Assembly: GCF_031846345.1 (NCBI RefSeq)
Contig: NZ_JAVRHX010000001.1
Span: forward strand, 1,364,001 to 1,428,000
Length of the DNA stretch: 64,000 nucleotides
Origin: Glaciecola petra
GTDB taxonomy: Bacteria > Pseudomonadota > Gammaproteobacteria > Enterobacterales > Alteromonadaceae
Direction: 5' to 3'
The notes under the pieces: model-generated
The model's input: only the letters and a program-made list of their open reading frames with translations
Databases searched by the model: none
What the model was told of the DNA's origin: nothing
Translations under genes and position numbers: made by a program
Part shown: positions 49,825 through 59,768 of the stretch, piece by piece
Layout: every line of letters starts with the position of its first letter
Position numbering within the stretch: the first letter of the stretch is position 1

Positions 49825-52305
49825 CTACTTTACTATCTTAATCTGATTTTTTGTCACATTTTTGGTTTTAATTATCAGTGTGCGTTTATCAGCATGATAA
49901 ATAGCATGTAGCTCATCAATCAGACTCAAACCAAGCTTTGGACTAGCGTCGTCGCTTTCAATCACGTCATATTCAAGGCCGTCTACTTTTATCATTTTAG
50001 GTAAAGCATTGATATTGTAAATAGTATAAGTAATGTCACGTTGGCTTGGAGCTGTCGAGTATTGCCCTTTTACATCTAAATTAATTTCTAGTTCATGATC
50101 CTTCGCTTGAGCTGTAAAGTGAAAAGATTGATACTGCTTAGATTTTATAGTGTTTGGACTTATTCCATCATCATCAAACATAGTATATTCAGCGTTAGCA
50201 ACTGTATCATCAAAATAGTAAAACACATCGAGCGCCCCACTATTGTACTGTGAAGTGTTTTGAATGGGTGCAGTCATAGGCACAAATGCACCAGCTTTCA
50301 CAAAAACCGGGATCCTTTCTAAAGGTGTTTCTATAGTAACGGTCTTACCTCCGATATATTCCTTTTGTGTCCAAAAATCGAACCATTTACCGTGTGGCAA
50401 CAATACATCTTTTTCTGACTGACCCTGCTCAACCACAGGTGCAACTAACAATGAATCTCCCCACATGTACGCGTCAGTGCGGTCAATTGAAGCGTTTGAA
50501 AACTCTACAAACAAAGGCCGCATCATTGGAAGACCTGTCATACTGTTTTGTATGCTTAAAGAATAATTGTAAGGCAATAGACGATAACGTAATTTAATAA
50601 AATCACGCACAATCTCTTGGGTTTTTAGGTTATGAAAAACAGGTTCCGGAGCAATATGGTCCTGTGCATGAGGTCTGTAAACTGGCTGAAAAACCCCATA
50701 TTGCAGCCATCTTGTATATAATTCTGCGTCAAACTCTTCACCACCAGCAAAGCCTCCTAAATCACTATGGATATATGCGAGACCAAAGATACTCATTTGC
50801 AACGCTAGTTCTACCTGTGGTTGCAACCCCGCCCATGACCGCTCTACATCTCCAGTCCATGGAATCATGCCATAACGTTGGCTACCGATAAAACCAGAAC
50901 GCATCATAATGAACGGTCGCTCTAGTGGACGAGCGTCTTTTTGGTTTTCGTAAACCATTTTTGCCCAACGATGCCCATAAACGTTATGAATTTCGTTTGC
51001 AGTAACTATATTTCCATCCATATTATGTAAGGTATCTGCAGGATGTACTTCGGGTTCACCCAAATCCCCCCACCAACCTGATACACCCTGTGCATTAAGT
51101 TTTTTATAATATTGCCAAAACCAATCGCGGGCGTTTTGATCAAACACATCGACTAAGCCAGTATTTCCAAAATAAAAATCGAAGGTACGTGCGTTACCAG
51201 CCAAGTTTTTGGCCAAGGCTGAATTATCGATAGCCGACTGCCATTGACTAGATGAACGCAAGATAAATGGCTCAGTGATCATTATCGTTTTTACACCGTT
51301 AGCGTTTAAATCGCTGATCATTTTTTCAGGTTCAGGCCAATTAACCTTGTCCCATGTCAAATTTCCCATATGCCCTTTGATATCTGGACCAAACCAATAC
51401 AAATCTAGAACAACCGCATCTACTGGAAAATCTAGATCAATAAACTTTTCGATGGTATCCAATACTTCTTGTTGAGATTTATAACCAAATCGAGAAGCAT
51501 AATTTCCTAATGCCCATCGTGGCGGCAAGGGTTGTGTGCCAGTTGCACTAACAAAATTTTGTATTAGCTGTTGATAATCTTCTCCAGCGGTAAATATATA
51601 AGATGTACGACCCGCTTCTGCTTCAAATTGCAGTATATTTTTTTCTGAATACCCTAGGTCCATAAAGCCATTTGCGCTGTTATCAAACGCGATTGCATAA
51701 CCTTTGTCTGACATGACGGCCGGTAGACCAAAATACATTTGAGAAGAATCTGAGTTGTAACCATAATGAGCTTTGTTGTATAACGGTAATCTGTGCCCTC
51801 TTCTATTCATTCCTAATATTCGTTGGCCTCCACCCATTAGCCTTTCTTCGTCTTCAAGGGCAAATCTAAAGCCCCGGATAGTTTCGTACAAAAAGGCACC
51901 TGTTTCTTCTTGTGTTAAATAGCCATTTTTATTGCTGAAAGAGAGTTTAAATGGGTTTGCCTGAATATTAAGTGTGACCTCGGGTAACTGATAAAGATAG
52001 CCATCCTCTGTTTGCCTGAGCACACCACCAATAAAAGGTTTTGTGTATTCTGGTAATGCAAATGACGGCAACTGTTCGCTATCATTTAGTTTATAAAGTA
52101 CTTCAACGGTACCCGAATTTATTGCTCTAATGTCCACTTCGCCCGAATCAAGCAATAAAACTAATCTGCCTTCTTCTGCAATTAACTCTGCACTGCTTAA
52201 GCGGCGAAATTCACTCGCAATTGCAGTAGATACAAGCACGCCACACAGTATTAAGAGCGTGCTAATTCTATTTACCATCCTGAATCGTCGCTTTAGCAAA
52301 AACAT
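49825..52305 (-). CDS. GH31 alpha-glucosidase
   Basis: 826 residues. A signal peptide (STLLILCGVLVSTAIA) follows a basic stretch; the first ATG is used since GGAG lies eight bases ahead and its distance to the GH13 stop is 2 bp. N-terminal beta domain, then the GH31 barrel: VDAVVLDLYWFGPD, nucleophile Asp in WWGDLGEPE and acid/base Asp in IHSDLGGF. C-terminal beta domains follow. It would cleave terminal alpha-glucosyl links in the periplasm or at the cell surface. Co-transcribed with the GH13 gene. Confidence 0.93.
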   Translation of the reverse strand: MFLLKRRFRMVNRISTLLILCGVLVSTAIASEFRRLSSAELIAEEGRLVLLLDSGEVDIRAINSGTVEVLYKLNDSEQLPSFALPEYTKPFIGGVLRQTEDGYLYQLPEVTLNIQANPFKLSFSNKNGYLTQEETGAFLYETIRGFRFALEDEERLMGGGQRILGMNRRGHRLPLYNKAHYGYNSDSSQMYFGLPAVMSDKGYAIAFDNSANGFMDLGYSEKNILQFEAEAGRTSYIFTAGEDYQQLIQNFVSATGTQPLPPRWALGNYASRFGYKSQQEVLDTIEKFIDLDFPVDAVVLDLYWFGPDIKGHMGNLTWDKVNWPEPEKMISDLNANGVKTIMITEPFILRSSSQWQSAIDNSALAKNLAGNARTFDFYFGNTGLVDVFDQNARDWFWQYYKKLNAQGVSGWWGDLGEPEVHPADTLHNMDGNIVTANEIHNVYGHRWAKMVYENQKDARPLERPFIMMRSGFIGSQRYGMIPWTGDVERSWAGLQPQVELALQMSIFGLAYIHSDLGGFAGGEEFDAELYTRWLQYGVFQPVYRPHAQDHIAPEPVFHNLKTQEIVRDFIKLRYRLLPYNYSLSIQNSMTGLPMMRPLFVEFSNASIDRTDAYMWGDSLLVAPVVEQGQSEKDVLLPHGKWFDFWTQKEYIGGKTVTIETPLERIPVFVKAGAFVPMTAPIQNTSQYNSGALDVFYYFDDTVANAEYTMFDDDGISPNTIKSKQYQSFHFTAQAKDHELEINLDVKGQYSTAPSQRDITYTIYNINALPKMIKVDGLEYDVIESDDASPKLGLSLIDELHAIYHADKRTLIIKTKNVTKNQIKIVK

Positions 52306-52307
52306 GG

Positions 52308-54293
52308 CTAGTCTCCAGATGTCAATACAAGCTCAAACACTTGAGACTGCATAGGTGACAGCTCAAGATCAAAGGTCGCTGTGTTATCATTAAACAATAA
52401 ATGGCTAGTGTCTCCACCTAACAAATCATTTAACGGATAACTTTTATTAGCCACACTACCCCCTTTTATCGACTCTAATCGATGAATCAAATTTTTAGGC
52501 AGTTTCAGCCGTAATTTGCTCGTTTGCATCGCAAAGTTAGAAACCACTATTAGCATTACATTGTTTGTATAGCGCACAAACGAAAATTGCTGTTCAGAAT
52601 AGTGTTCACCCGTTATCAGGTTATGACTATGAAGGCTAATAAAATCGCCTTGCATCGCGGGATGGCGAGCAGAAATATTCATAAGCGTTTTATAAAACTC
52701 ACGAAGCTGCTTTTGTTCTAACGACAATTGTCCGCCATCAAATTTGCCATTATTCATCCATGCTTGATGGGCAGGTACCCCCGCATAATCAAATATACTG
52801 GTTCTGCTTGGCTTGCCAAAACCAAGGTCTTCGCTGCCATCTTCGCCCACATCTTGACCAAAATAAAGCATAGTAGGAGATCGACTTATCAGCGCAGAAA
52901 CAACCATAGCGGGTTTGCCGTGTTCGGCACTCCCAGCAAATTCTGGACTAGCAATACGCTGTTCATCATGGTTTTCTAAAAAGTGCAGCATATGTTGTTC
53001 TATATCTGCCAAGCTTGTTTGAATTTCTGCAAGTGGACTAGCCGGGCCTTTGCCTTGCATGACTAGCTTTAACGAATCATAAAATTCGACTTTGTCATAT
53101 AAGTAATCCATTTTACCCAACTGTATATAGTCTCGGTATAAGTCTGGATTGTATACTTCTGCCAAGAGCAGAGTCTCAGGATATTTTACTTTTATAGACG
53201 CGTTTAAAAATGACCAAAATTCAACTGGCACCATCTCAGCCATATCATAACGAAAGCCGTCAACGCCTTTTTCTAACCAATAATGGACAATGGCTTCAAA
53301 TTTATACCAAGAGTCTGGTAAGTCTGTTTGTTGTGACCAAAATTCATTGTGCTGTTTATATGTCTTATCATCAAAATCGTCAGGTAAGCGCGGAAAATCA
53401 TAGGTGCCGTCAGGCCGAACACCATAATTAACCTTTACAGTTTCGTACCAATCATTGGCATTTGGTTTTGCTGCACGTGACCCATTTCCCGTCCATTTTG
53501 CTGGTACTTCTTCAAATGTATTATCTGCCAACGGATGTTGCTCTCCTCCTAATACCATTTGGTCTTCAGCATCGGGAACTTGAAACGGCTCACCTTGAAT
53601 GTAATAAAAGTTATTGTGTTTATGATATTCAAGAGAGGTGATATCTGTCGCACCAAAATTATTTTGTCCCTCTGGAAGCGACAAAGATTGATAATGACGC
53701 GCAACATGGTTAGGCACAATATCAATGATTACCTTCATACCATGTTTATGTGTTCGCCTTATTAGTGCTTCAAATTCTGCCAATCGATTGTTAGCTTGAA
53801 TTGCTAAGTCTGGATTAACATTATAATAATCTTTAACAGCATATGGGGAACCAGCACGACCCTTTACAACATCCGGATCATCATTTGTGATGCCATATTC
53901 CGAATAATCATTTATCACAGCATGGTGAGGAACCCCTGTATACCAAATATAAGAGGTGCCTAAGGCTTTTATGCCTAACAAGGCTTCATCATTAAAATCT
54001 GCAAATTTTCCAACACCGTTCTGTTCCATTGTACCCCAAGGAATATTGCTGTCATTTTTATTCCCAAACAGACGAGTAAACACCTGATAAATTACAGGCT
54101 TTCCTTGACCTAAACTATGATGTTTACGCTTATGTTGATTAGATAATTCTGTCATCGCTTTGGTATGAGGTGATGATTCTTTTTTTGGTTGTTCCTGCAC
54201 TTTATTGCATGACTGTAAAGAGAACAAGATAATGCTCAATATTAACAAGCAAATTAAATAACGTTGCGGATTGAATATCGCCTTCTTATTCAA
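52308..54293 (-). CDS. GH13 alpha-amylase family lipoprotein
   Basis: 661 residues. Signal peptide with lipobox LQSC gives a lipoprotein with Cys29 (Asn at +2). GH13 regions: DIVPNHVARHY (I), GFRYDMAEM with the nucleophile Asp (II), LLAEVYNP with the acid/base Glu (III), FLENHDEQRI (IV). C-terminal beta domain from about residue 560. The long insert between regions I and II holds GNGSRAAKPNANDWYE. Probably alpha-1,4-glucan hydrolysis or transfer at the cell envelope. First gene of the GH13-GH31 operon. Confidence 0.9.
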   Translation of the reverse strand: MNKKAIFNPQRYLICLLILSIILFSLQSCNKVQEQPKKESSPHTKAMTELSNQHKRKHHSLGQGKPVIYQVFTRLFGNKNDSNIPWGTMEQNGVGKFADFNDEALLGIKALGTSYIWYTGVPHHAVINDYSEYGITNDDPDVVKGRAGSPYAVKDYYNVNPDLAIQANNRLAEFEALIRRTHKHGMKVIIDIVPNHVARHYQSLSLPEGQNNFGATDITSLEYHKHNNFYYIQGEPFQVPDAEDQMVLGGEQHPLADNTFEEVPAKWTGNGSRAAKPNANDWYETVKVNYGVRPDGTYDFPRLPDDFDDKTYKQHNEFWSQQTDLPDSWYKFEAIVHYWLEKGVDGFRYDMAEMVPVEFWSFLNASIKVKYPETLLLAEVYNPDLYRDYIQLGKMDYLYDKVEFYDSLKLVMQGKGPASPLAEIQTSLADIEQHMLHFLENHDEQRIASPEFAGSAEHGKPAMVVSALISRSPTMLYFGQDVGEDGSEDLGFGKPSRTSIFDYAGVPAHQAWMNNGKFDGGQLSLEQKQLREFYKTLMNISARHPAMQGDFISLHSHNLITGEHYSEQQFSFVRYTNNVMLIVVSNFAMQTSKLRLKLPKNLIHRLESIKGGSVANKSYPLNDLLGGDTSHLLFNDNTATFDLELSPMQSQVFELVLTSGD

Positions 54294-54360
54294 AACACTT
54301 TCCTCTTATTAGTTTCCCCATTTATAGAGCTTACTCCTTTACAAATAAGGAGGACAGATA

Positions 54361-54372
54361 CATACGTATTCA
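54361..54372. promoter_or_regulatory. Operator-like 12-mer upstream of GH13-GH31
   Basis: CATACGTATTCA, identical to 48125-48136, lies 67 bp upstream of the GH13 start. The centre ATACGTAT is palindromic with a central CG, as in many LacI-family operators. Confidence 0.6.
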
Positions 54373-54477
54373 GCTTAAAAAATAATGATTATAAGAGCTA
54401 TATTTTGTTTGTGTTGCACTAAAACATCACTTTTTTTAGACGGTGTGATGTTGTAATGCGGAAATGAATATTTTGAC

Positions 54478-57159
54478 TCACATCTTCTTTTTGCTTCGTA
54501 AAGTAGGTATCGCTGACTCAGGATTGTCCGGCCAAAAGTGTTTTGGATAACGCCCTTTCATTTCTTTTTGTACCTCTTTATAGCTTCCCTGCCAGAAGCG
54601 GCCTAAATCTTTTGTTTTCTGAATTTCTCTGTTGGCTGGTGAGAGCAGCGAAAGGCTTATTGATAATGTCCCATTTGCGATAGAAGGTGTCTCATTTAGG
54701 CCATAGAGCTCTTGTATTCTAATTGCTAAACCAACCAAATAATTTTGACGATCGATAACCGTATATTCTAATTTATGTTTAATACCAGTGGGTGCAATAA
54801 AGTGCTTAGGAAAGTGTATTTTCAAATAGTTTTGTTGGTCCCACGTTAATATTGCTTCAAACATTTGTGACCAATTTAATTGTTTAATATCTTGCCAACT
54901 CAACTTATCTTTCAAAAATGGGTATAGCCATTGTTGAGAAGACGAAAATAGAGTATTTTCAGACAAATACGGAAACTGCATATTAGGCGCCAATATATGT
55001 GCTAGATTTATACGTTCTATTAACGACCATGCGTCGCCGCTTATTCGCCTTAATCCATACTCCTTAATTTGGCCTAGTAATATCTGATGGCTTTTCTGTT
55101 CAATGTTTAGTAATGATTCCTCAGCCGAGAATATTGCCGCTGTTTTTAACCATTGCTTTGCCACCTCGAAAGTAATATTTTGTTCAAAAAGTCGTATTGC
55201 TCCAATGTTATTTGTTTTAAGAAATACTACTTTTTGCAGTTTGTTATCCCATTTTTGTTCAATCTCCGTTCGCATATTTTTTTCACAATAAGCCTCAAAA
55301 TCAGCATCATCAATTTGAAAATATAAATTCACCAAACTATAAGCACTGGCGCGCACTTGTGCGCCTAAACAAATTATTGCTCTAGGCAGGGAGCCTAAGT
55401 CTTGTTCGTAATTAAATTGTTTGATTGCGACGCCAGTTCCATTAAACAGCAAATATTTCATTTCTAAGTCGGTACTGCTTCTGTTTGTGTGGATTATTTT
55501 GCTAAGACCAAGCCTATCGCCATAGGCCCTTAATAAGCTTATAACGATTGTGTTTCTATAAGCATCCAAATTGATGGTTGATAATACTTTTAACATCTGC
55601 CTTTCAGATTCATATTGCTGAATAAACCCAAACCGTGTGCACCACCTTTTTAAATCCTTAATGTATGAAGTGGAAAGTAAACTATCATGTTTGTTTGTGT
55701 GTAATTCTTTTAAAAACCACTGCATTTGAATCATGATATCGCGCGACTGTGCGGGTTTGTCGAGAGCTTTGTTTTCTAATATCACCACCATTAAAACAAG
55801 TGAAAACGCCAGCTCAGTTCGTTGATTTTTTAGGTGTTGTTGAGCATCTATTAATAGTAATGCCGACCTTGGATGGCAGGAAAGCCCTGCCGCAATTCTA
55901 CCATTGGCGGTTATGGTGCTATTTTCATGACTAAAACAAAGCGTCTGTAGAAGATTCTTGGCATGGCTTATTTGGGCCTTGCTTGGTTTATCAATAAGGA
56001 GTAAAGATTGAAAATCGCTGCCCCAATCTTGCAATAATAACTCGTTGCTACTGATATCGACTCGTGTTATTTCCGGCTGACTATTTTCAATCAGGTATTG
56101 ATGCTGCTGTTGCGACCATAATCGAAAACAAATTCCATCCTGTTGACGACCCGCGCGCCCTGCTCTCTGTGTAGCTGAAGACTTTGATATTTGAATAAGT
56201 TTTAATTCATTGAGTTGCGCGCTCAAATTAAAGGACATTTGTTTTTCTAAACCAGAATCAATTACTACACTGACACCATCTATCGTAATACTAGTTTCTG
56301 CGATATTGGTCGCAAGTATAAGCTTTTGTTGCCCTTTAGATACTGGACCAAACACAGATTTTTGTTGTTTAGCTGACAATGCACCATACAACTTGTGTAT
56401 AGATATATTTGGTAAATTCTCATGGGCAAATAGTTGCGCCAACATAGTGATATCTTTTGCACTAGGCAGAAAAACTAAAATATGTCCTTTCGCACTTATC
56501 ACTGGCATATGCAAGACTTCTTTAACCACTAGCAATACTTGTTTATGCATGTCATGGGGATAATATTGTAATCCCGATCGAGCATGCAATATTGGACGAT
56601 AATATTGCTCAACATTATAGCTTCGGCCTTCTGACGCTATATTCACCGCTGTTGGCAGTAATTTTTGTAATGGTTTGATATTCAGCGTCGCCGACATGAC
56701 TAAAATACGCAGTTCTTCTCTTAACGCTCTTTGCACATCGAGGCAAAGCGCTAAACTGATATCCGAATGAAGACTACGTTCATGAAACTCGTCAAAAATG
56801 ATTAACGACACGCCAGAGAGTTCAGGGTCGTTTCGTATTTTGGCACTTAGCAAGCCCTCAGTCATTATCATTAGCTGGGTTTTATTGCTATATTTGGCCT
56901 CACCACGCATTTGATAACCAACTCTCCCCCCTACTTCTTCATGTAACTGTTTCGCAATATATTCGGCAATATTACGCACGGCAATTTGCCGCGGCTGAAG
57001 CATGATTATTTGCCCAGTGAAATGACTTTTTTGTAGCAAACTGATAGGTAGGTAAGTTGACTTTCCTGAACCTGGCGGTGCAGACAAAATAATGTCTTTT
57101 GTGCGTATGGCTAAGAGCAGTTCATCTTCTATTTTTGCAACAGCTAAAGAGCGAGTCAC
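54478..57159 (-). CDS. hrpB: ATP-dependent helicase HrpB
   Basis: 893 residues, somewhat longer than E. coli HrpB (about 810-825). DEAH-family motifs: SAPPGSGKST (I), IIFDEFHERS (II, DEFH), VMSATLN (III), ATNIAETSITIDGVSVVIDSGLEK (V) and QRAGRAGRQ (VI). The HrpB C-terminal domain ends PKHFWPDNPESAIP, a family signature. GTG start; its first base is five bases after the stop of the DUF5989 gene, so it may be transcribed with the carbamoyltransferase cluster. Confidence 0.93.
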   Translation of the reverse strand: MTRSLAVAKIEDELLLAIRTKDIILSAPPGSGKSTYLPISLLQKSHFTGQIIMLQPRQIAVRNIAEYIAKQLHEEVGGRVGYQMRGEAKYSNKTQLMIMTEGLLSAKIRNDPELSGVSLIIFDEFHERSLHSDISLALCLDVQRALREELRILVMSATLNIKPLQKLLPTAVNIASEGRSYNVEQYYRPILHARSGLQYYPHDMHKQVLLVVKEVLHMPVISAKGHILVFLPSAKDITMLAQLFAHENLPNISIHKLYGALSAKQQKSVFGPVSKGQQKLILATNIAETSITIDGVSVVIDSGLEKQMSFNLSAQLNELKLIQISKSSATQRAGRAGRQQDGICFRLWSQQQHQYLIENSQPEITRVDISSNELLLQDWGSDFQSLLLIDKPSKAQISHAKNLLQTLCFSHENSTITANGRIAAGLSCHPRSALLLIDAQQHLKNQRTELAFSLVLMVVILENKALDKPAQSRDIMIQMQWFLKELHTNKHDSLLSTSYIKDLKRWCTRFGFIQQYESERQMLKVLSTINLDAYRNTIVISLLRAYGDRLGLSKIIHTNRSSTDLEMKYLLFNGTGVAIKQFNYEQDLGSLPRAIICLGAQVRASAYSLVNLYFQIDDADFEAYCEKNMRTEIEQKWDNKLQKVVFLKTNNIGAIRLFEQNITFEVAKQWLKTAAIFSAEESLLNIEQKSHQILLGQIKEYGLRRISGDAWSLIERINLAHILAPNMQFPYLSENTLFSSSQQWLYPFLKDKLSWQDIKQLNWSQMFEAILTWDQQNYLKIHFPKHFIAPTGIKHKLEYTVIDRQNYLVGLAIRIQELYGLNETPSIANGTLSISLSLLSPANREIQKTKDLGRFWQGSYKEVQKEMKGRYPKHFWPDNPESAIPTLRSKKKM

Positions 57160-57164
57160 AAGTA

Positions 57165-57317
57165 TTAAAATAAAGTGTAAATAAAAGTCGCTAGGCTAGA
57201 CTGTTGTGTTGCCACTACTATTGCTCCCAATAACGCGAGAATAATAATAATCGGTAATAACCAAATTTTTTTTCTTACCCGAAGAAAAGCCCAAAGGTCC
57301 TGTATAAACTCAAGCAT
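57165..57317 (-). CDS. DUF5989 small membrane protein
   Basis: 50 residues, too short for most gene callers. It begins MLEFIQDLWAFLRVRKKIW, continues into one membrane helix (LLPIIIILALLGAIVVATQ) and ends SLATFIYTLF. This is the DUF5989 pattern as I know it (LWEFMRVRKKFWLLP...FIYTLF). The ATG overlaps the SxtJ gene stop as TAATG, with AAGGA eight bases ahead. The function is unknown; the gene is regularly found with SxtJ and carbamoyltransferase genes. Confidence 0.85.
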   Translation of the reverse strand: MLEFIQDLWAFLRVRKKIWLLPIIIILALLGAIVVATQQSSLATFIYTLF

Positions 57318-57769
57318 TAAAAAGGTTCCTTCAAATTGTGTTTATTCGGCTTTTGTTTGCGTGGTATCCATGCAGATTCAAGCGGCATTTTATTTTTATA
57401 TTGTAAGCCTTTTCGCCATTGCATGAAAAGCCCTATTGGCACAATCAAGAAATAGTAAGCAAGTGCCAAGATAATTCGCGTATTAAACCAACCCAAGATA
57501 GAAGCAAATATCATCCAAAGCACATAAGGATAGTATAAAAAAAGTGGCTTAAATATATACAAAGCCATTAATATGAAGCTGATCATTGCCGGCCATAATG
57601 GCACGGTACCTTGCAAAGTACCATGAAATAACCAGGGTAGTAGCAACATAAATACTGCAGGAAAAGCAACCGCCATCGTTAAGGCAAAGCTCTTCAAAGC
57701 AAGAACATCTTGTCGTTCAGCAAAAGGTAACAAAACTTCATTTTTAAACCATTGTTGTAGCTTAGTCAT
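57317..57769 (-). CDS. SxtJ-family membrane protein
   Basis: 150 residues from the ATG at 57769, overlapping the end of the carbamoyltransferase gene by 9 bp less than the longer open frame; AGGA lies 11 bases ahead. Three or four membrane helices (about 30-50, 58-75, 80-95, 105-125), short basic tail. The family is named from the saxitoxin cluster gene sxtJ, but its members are widespread and have no known activity. Always with a NodU/CmcH carbamoyltransferase in my recollection, so perhaps a membrane anchor for it. Confidence 0.8.
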   Translation of the reverse strand: MTKLQQWFKNEVLLPFAERQDVLALKSFALTMAVAFPAVFMLLLPWLFHGTLQGTVPLWPAMISFILMALYIFKPLFLYYPYVLWMIFASILGWFNTRIILALAYYFLIVPIGLFMQWRKGLQYKNKMPLESAWIPRKQKPNKHNLKEPF

Positions 57770-57776
57770 GTTAACG

Positions 57777-59768
57777 CTAGTCCTTTTCAAAATGTATAAG
57801 TTTTGCATTGCGTATTGCGTCTAAGGGCTGTTCTTTTTTATCAAGAACAAAATTATCTAAAACTAACACATCCATATCGGTTGCTAAAAAACACCTAATT
57901 GCATCTTTTGGACATCTAACGGGTGGCTCTCCCCTAACATTAAAGGAAGTATTGATAACCATACCTACGCCACTTATTACTTTAAAAGCGTTTAGCAGTT
58001 TATGAAACTTAGGGTTACTTGATTCATTAACAGTTTGCACTCTTGCAGAATAATCGACATGAGTGATCGCGGGGACTTGTGAACGTATTTGCGCCAACTT
58101 TGCTAAACCTTTTACGCTAGATTCATTCTTGGTTTCTGCATCACATTCATCAACACGTTTACATTTTAGTACGCTTGCTGTTTGCAGCATATAAGGACTA
58201 GTGCAATTAAGATCAAACCATTGCTTCGCATCGTCCTCTAATACGGCCGGAGCAAAAGGTCGAAAAGACTCTCGTTGTTTGATTTTCAAATTCATTTGAC
58301 TTTGCATTTTTTGACTGCGCGGATCGCCCAGAATAGACCTATTGCCAAGTGCCCTTGGTCCAAACTCCATGCGCCCCTGAAACCAACCTAGCACCTTTTC
58401 TTGAGACAAATAAAGAGCCGTTTGTGTATATAAATCATCTTCAGATAAAACAGAGAAAGGTAAGTTAAGTGAGGTAATGTCTGACTCAATTTGTTCTTTA
58501 CTGAATTCGTCACCTAAATAGGCGCCTTGCATATCATCTCGACCATTACTTGCAGTACGTTTACCTTCAAAATATTGATGCCAAACTTGTAGCGCGGCTC
58601 CTAGTGCACTTCCTGCATCGCCTGCAGCTGGCTGAATCCATACATGTTTGAATTTACTCTCTTTAATAATTCTTGCATTAGATACACAATTTAAAGCAAC
58701 GCCTCCTGCCAGACATAAATTTTCTTCACCAGTCAATTGATATGCTGTGGCGACTATTTTCAACACAATATCTTCGGTAACAACTTGAATAGACTTTGCT
58801 AAATCCATCTGCTTTTGGGTCATTGCTGCGTCAAAACTGTGGGCCGGACCATCAAACAGTGAATGAAACGCTGCATTAGTCATATGGCTACCCGTGGCAA
58901 AATCAAAATAATCCATATTAAGGGTAAAACTGCCATCTTCACGGACGTCGATTAAGTGATCATAAATAATTTGTACATATTTAGCATCGCCATATGGCGC
59001 TAAACCCATGAGTTTATATTCACCGGAATTCACTTTAAAACCACAGTACTGCGTAAAAGCAGAATAAAGAAGACCCAAGGAATGTGGAAACTGTATTTCT
59101 TGTAGCGGTATAATTTGTTTGTCTTTTCCTTGCCAGATTGAAGAGGTTGTCCACTCACCTACGCCATCTAGACAAACCACTGCAGCAGAGACATGCGGAC
59201 TTGGGTAAAATGCCGCTGCTGCATGACTTTGATGATGTTCACAAAAGAGAAGTTGGGGCAACTTAACTTTCTTTTTAAGCTTTGACTTAGCTTCAGATAA
59301 TGACAAATCAGTTTGATTTGCATAACGCCGAAAGACAATATTTGACAATTCATCTTTGAGTACTTTTTTTAAATACAGCTTTTCTTTTAACCATATAGGC
59401 ATGGCTCTCACAAATGAGCGATAGCCTTTAGGCGCATTTGCCATATAAGTTTCGAGTAGTCTTTCAAATTTAAGCAATGGTTTATCATAAAATACAACAG
59501 CATCAACATTTTCTAAATCAACGCCTGCACGTTCTAAACAAAAGTCAATTGCATCAATGGGAAAGGCCGGATCATGCTTCTTTCGCGAGTAGCGCTCCTG
59601 TTGACTCGCAGCAATAATTTCACCGTTTACTAAAATAGCCGCCGCACTATCATGGTAATAGGCAGATATACCTAAAATAACACAGTTTTTTTGCGGCAAA
59701 GTTTTGCTTAATTCACCAATATTTGATTGGTCTTGTTGTCGTTTACTACCATTTAATTCTTCCGACAT
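57777..59768 (-). CDS. Carbamoyltransferase (NodU/CmcH/TobZ family)
   Basis: 663 residues. An N-terminal Kae1-like domain: GISAYYHDSAAAILVNGEI, SRKKHDPAFP and the metal site HHQSHAAAAFYPS (His178, His179, His182). A C-terminal YrdC-like Carbam_trans_C domain: GWFQGRMEFGPRALGNRSIL and NTSFNVRGEPPVRCP. The enzyme makes carbamoyl-adenylate from carbamoyl phosphate and ATP, then O-carbamoylates an acceptor. The acceptor is unknown. There is no antibiotic or Nod-factor gene nearby; partners are SxtJ, DUF5989 and divergent SGNH proteins. Confidence 0.93.
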   Translation of the reverse strand: MSEELNGSKRQQDQSNIGELSKTLPQKNCVILGISAYYHDSAAAILVNGEIIAASQQERYSRKKHDPAFPIDAIDFCLERAGVDLENVDAVVFYDKPLLKFERLLETYMANAPKGYRSFVRAMPIWLKEKLYLKKVLKDELSNIVFRRYANQTDLSLSEAKSKLKKKVKLPQLLFCEHHQSHAAAAFYPSPHVSAAVVCLDGVGEWTTSSIWQGKDKQIIPLQEIQFPHSLGLLYSAFTQYCGFKVNSGEYKLMGLAPYGDAKYVQIIYDHLIDVREDGSFTLNMDYFDFATGSHMTNAAFHSLFDGPAHSFDAAMTQKQMDLAKSIQVVTEDIVLKIVATAYQLTGEENLCLAGGVALNCVSNARIIKESKFKHVWIQPAAGDAGSALGAALQVWHQYFEGKRTASNGRDDMQGAYLGDEFSKEQIESDITSLNLPFSVLSEDDLYTQTALYLSQEKVLGWFQGRMEFGPRALGNRSILGDPRSQKMQSQMNLKIKQRESFRPFAPAVLEDDAKQWFDLNCTSPYMLQTASVLKCKRVDECDAETKNESSVKGLAKLAQIRSQVPAITHVDYSARVQTVNESSNPKFHKLLNAFKVISGVGMVINTSFNVRGEPPVRCPKDAIRCFLATDMDVLVLDNFVLDKKEQPLDAIRNAKLIHFEKD

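Noticed and set aside
46497..54293. Complete polysaccharide utilisation locus with receptor
   Set aside because: No SusC/SusD or TonB-dependent receptor gene is in the window.
57777..59768. Antibiotic or saxitoxin-like biosynthesis
   Set aside because: Only the carbamoyltransferase and SxtJ families are shared; no synthase, amidinotransferase or tailoring genes are present.
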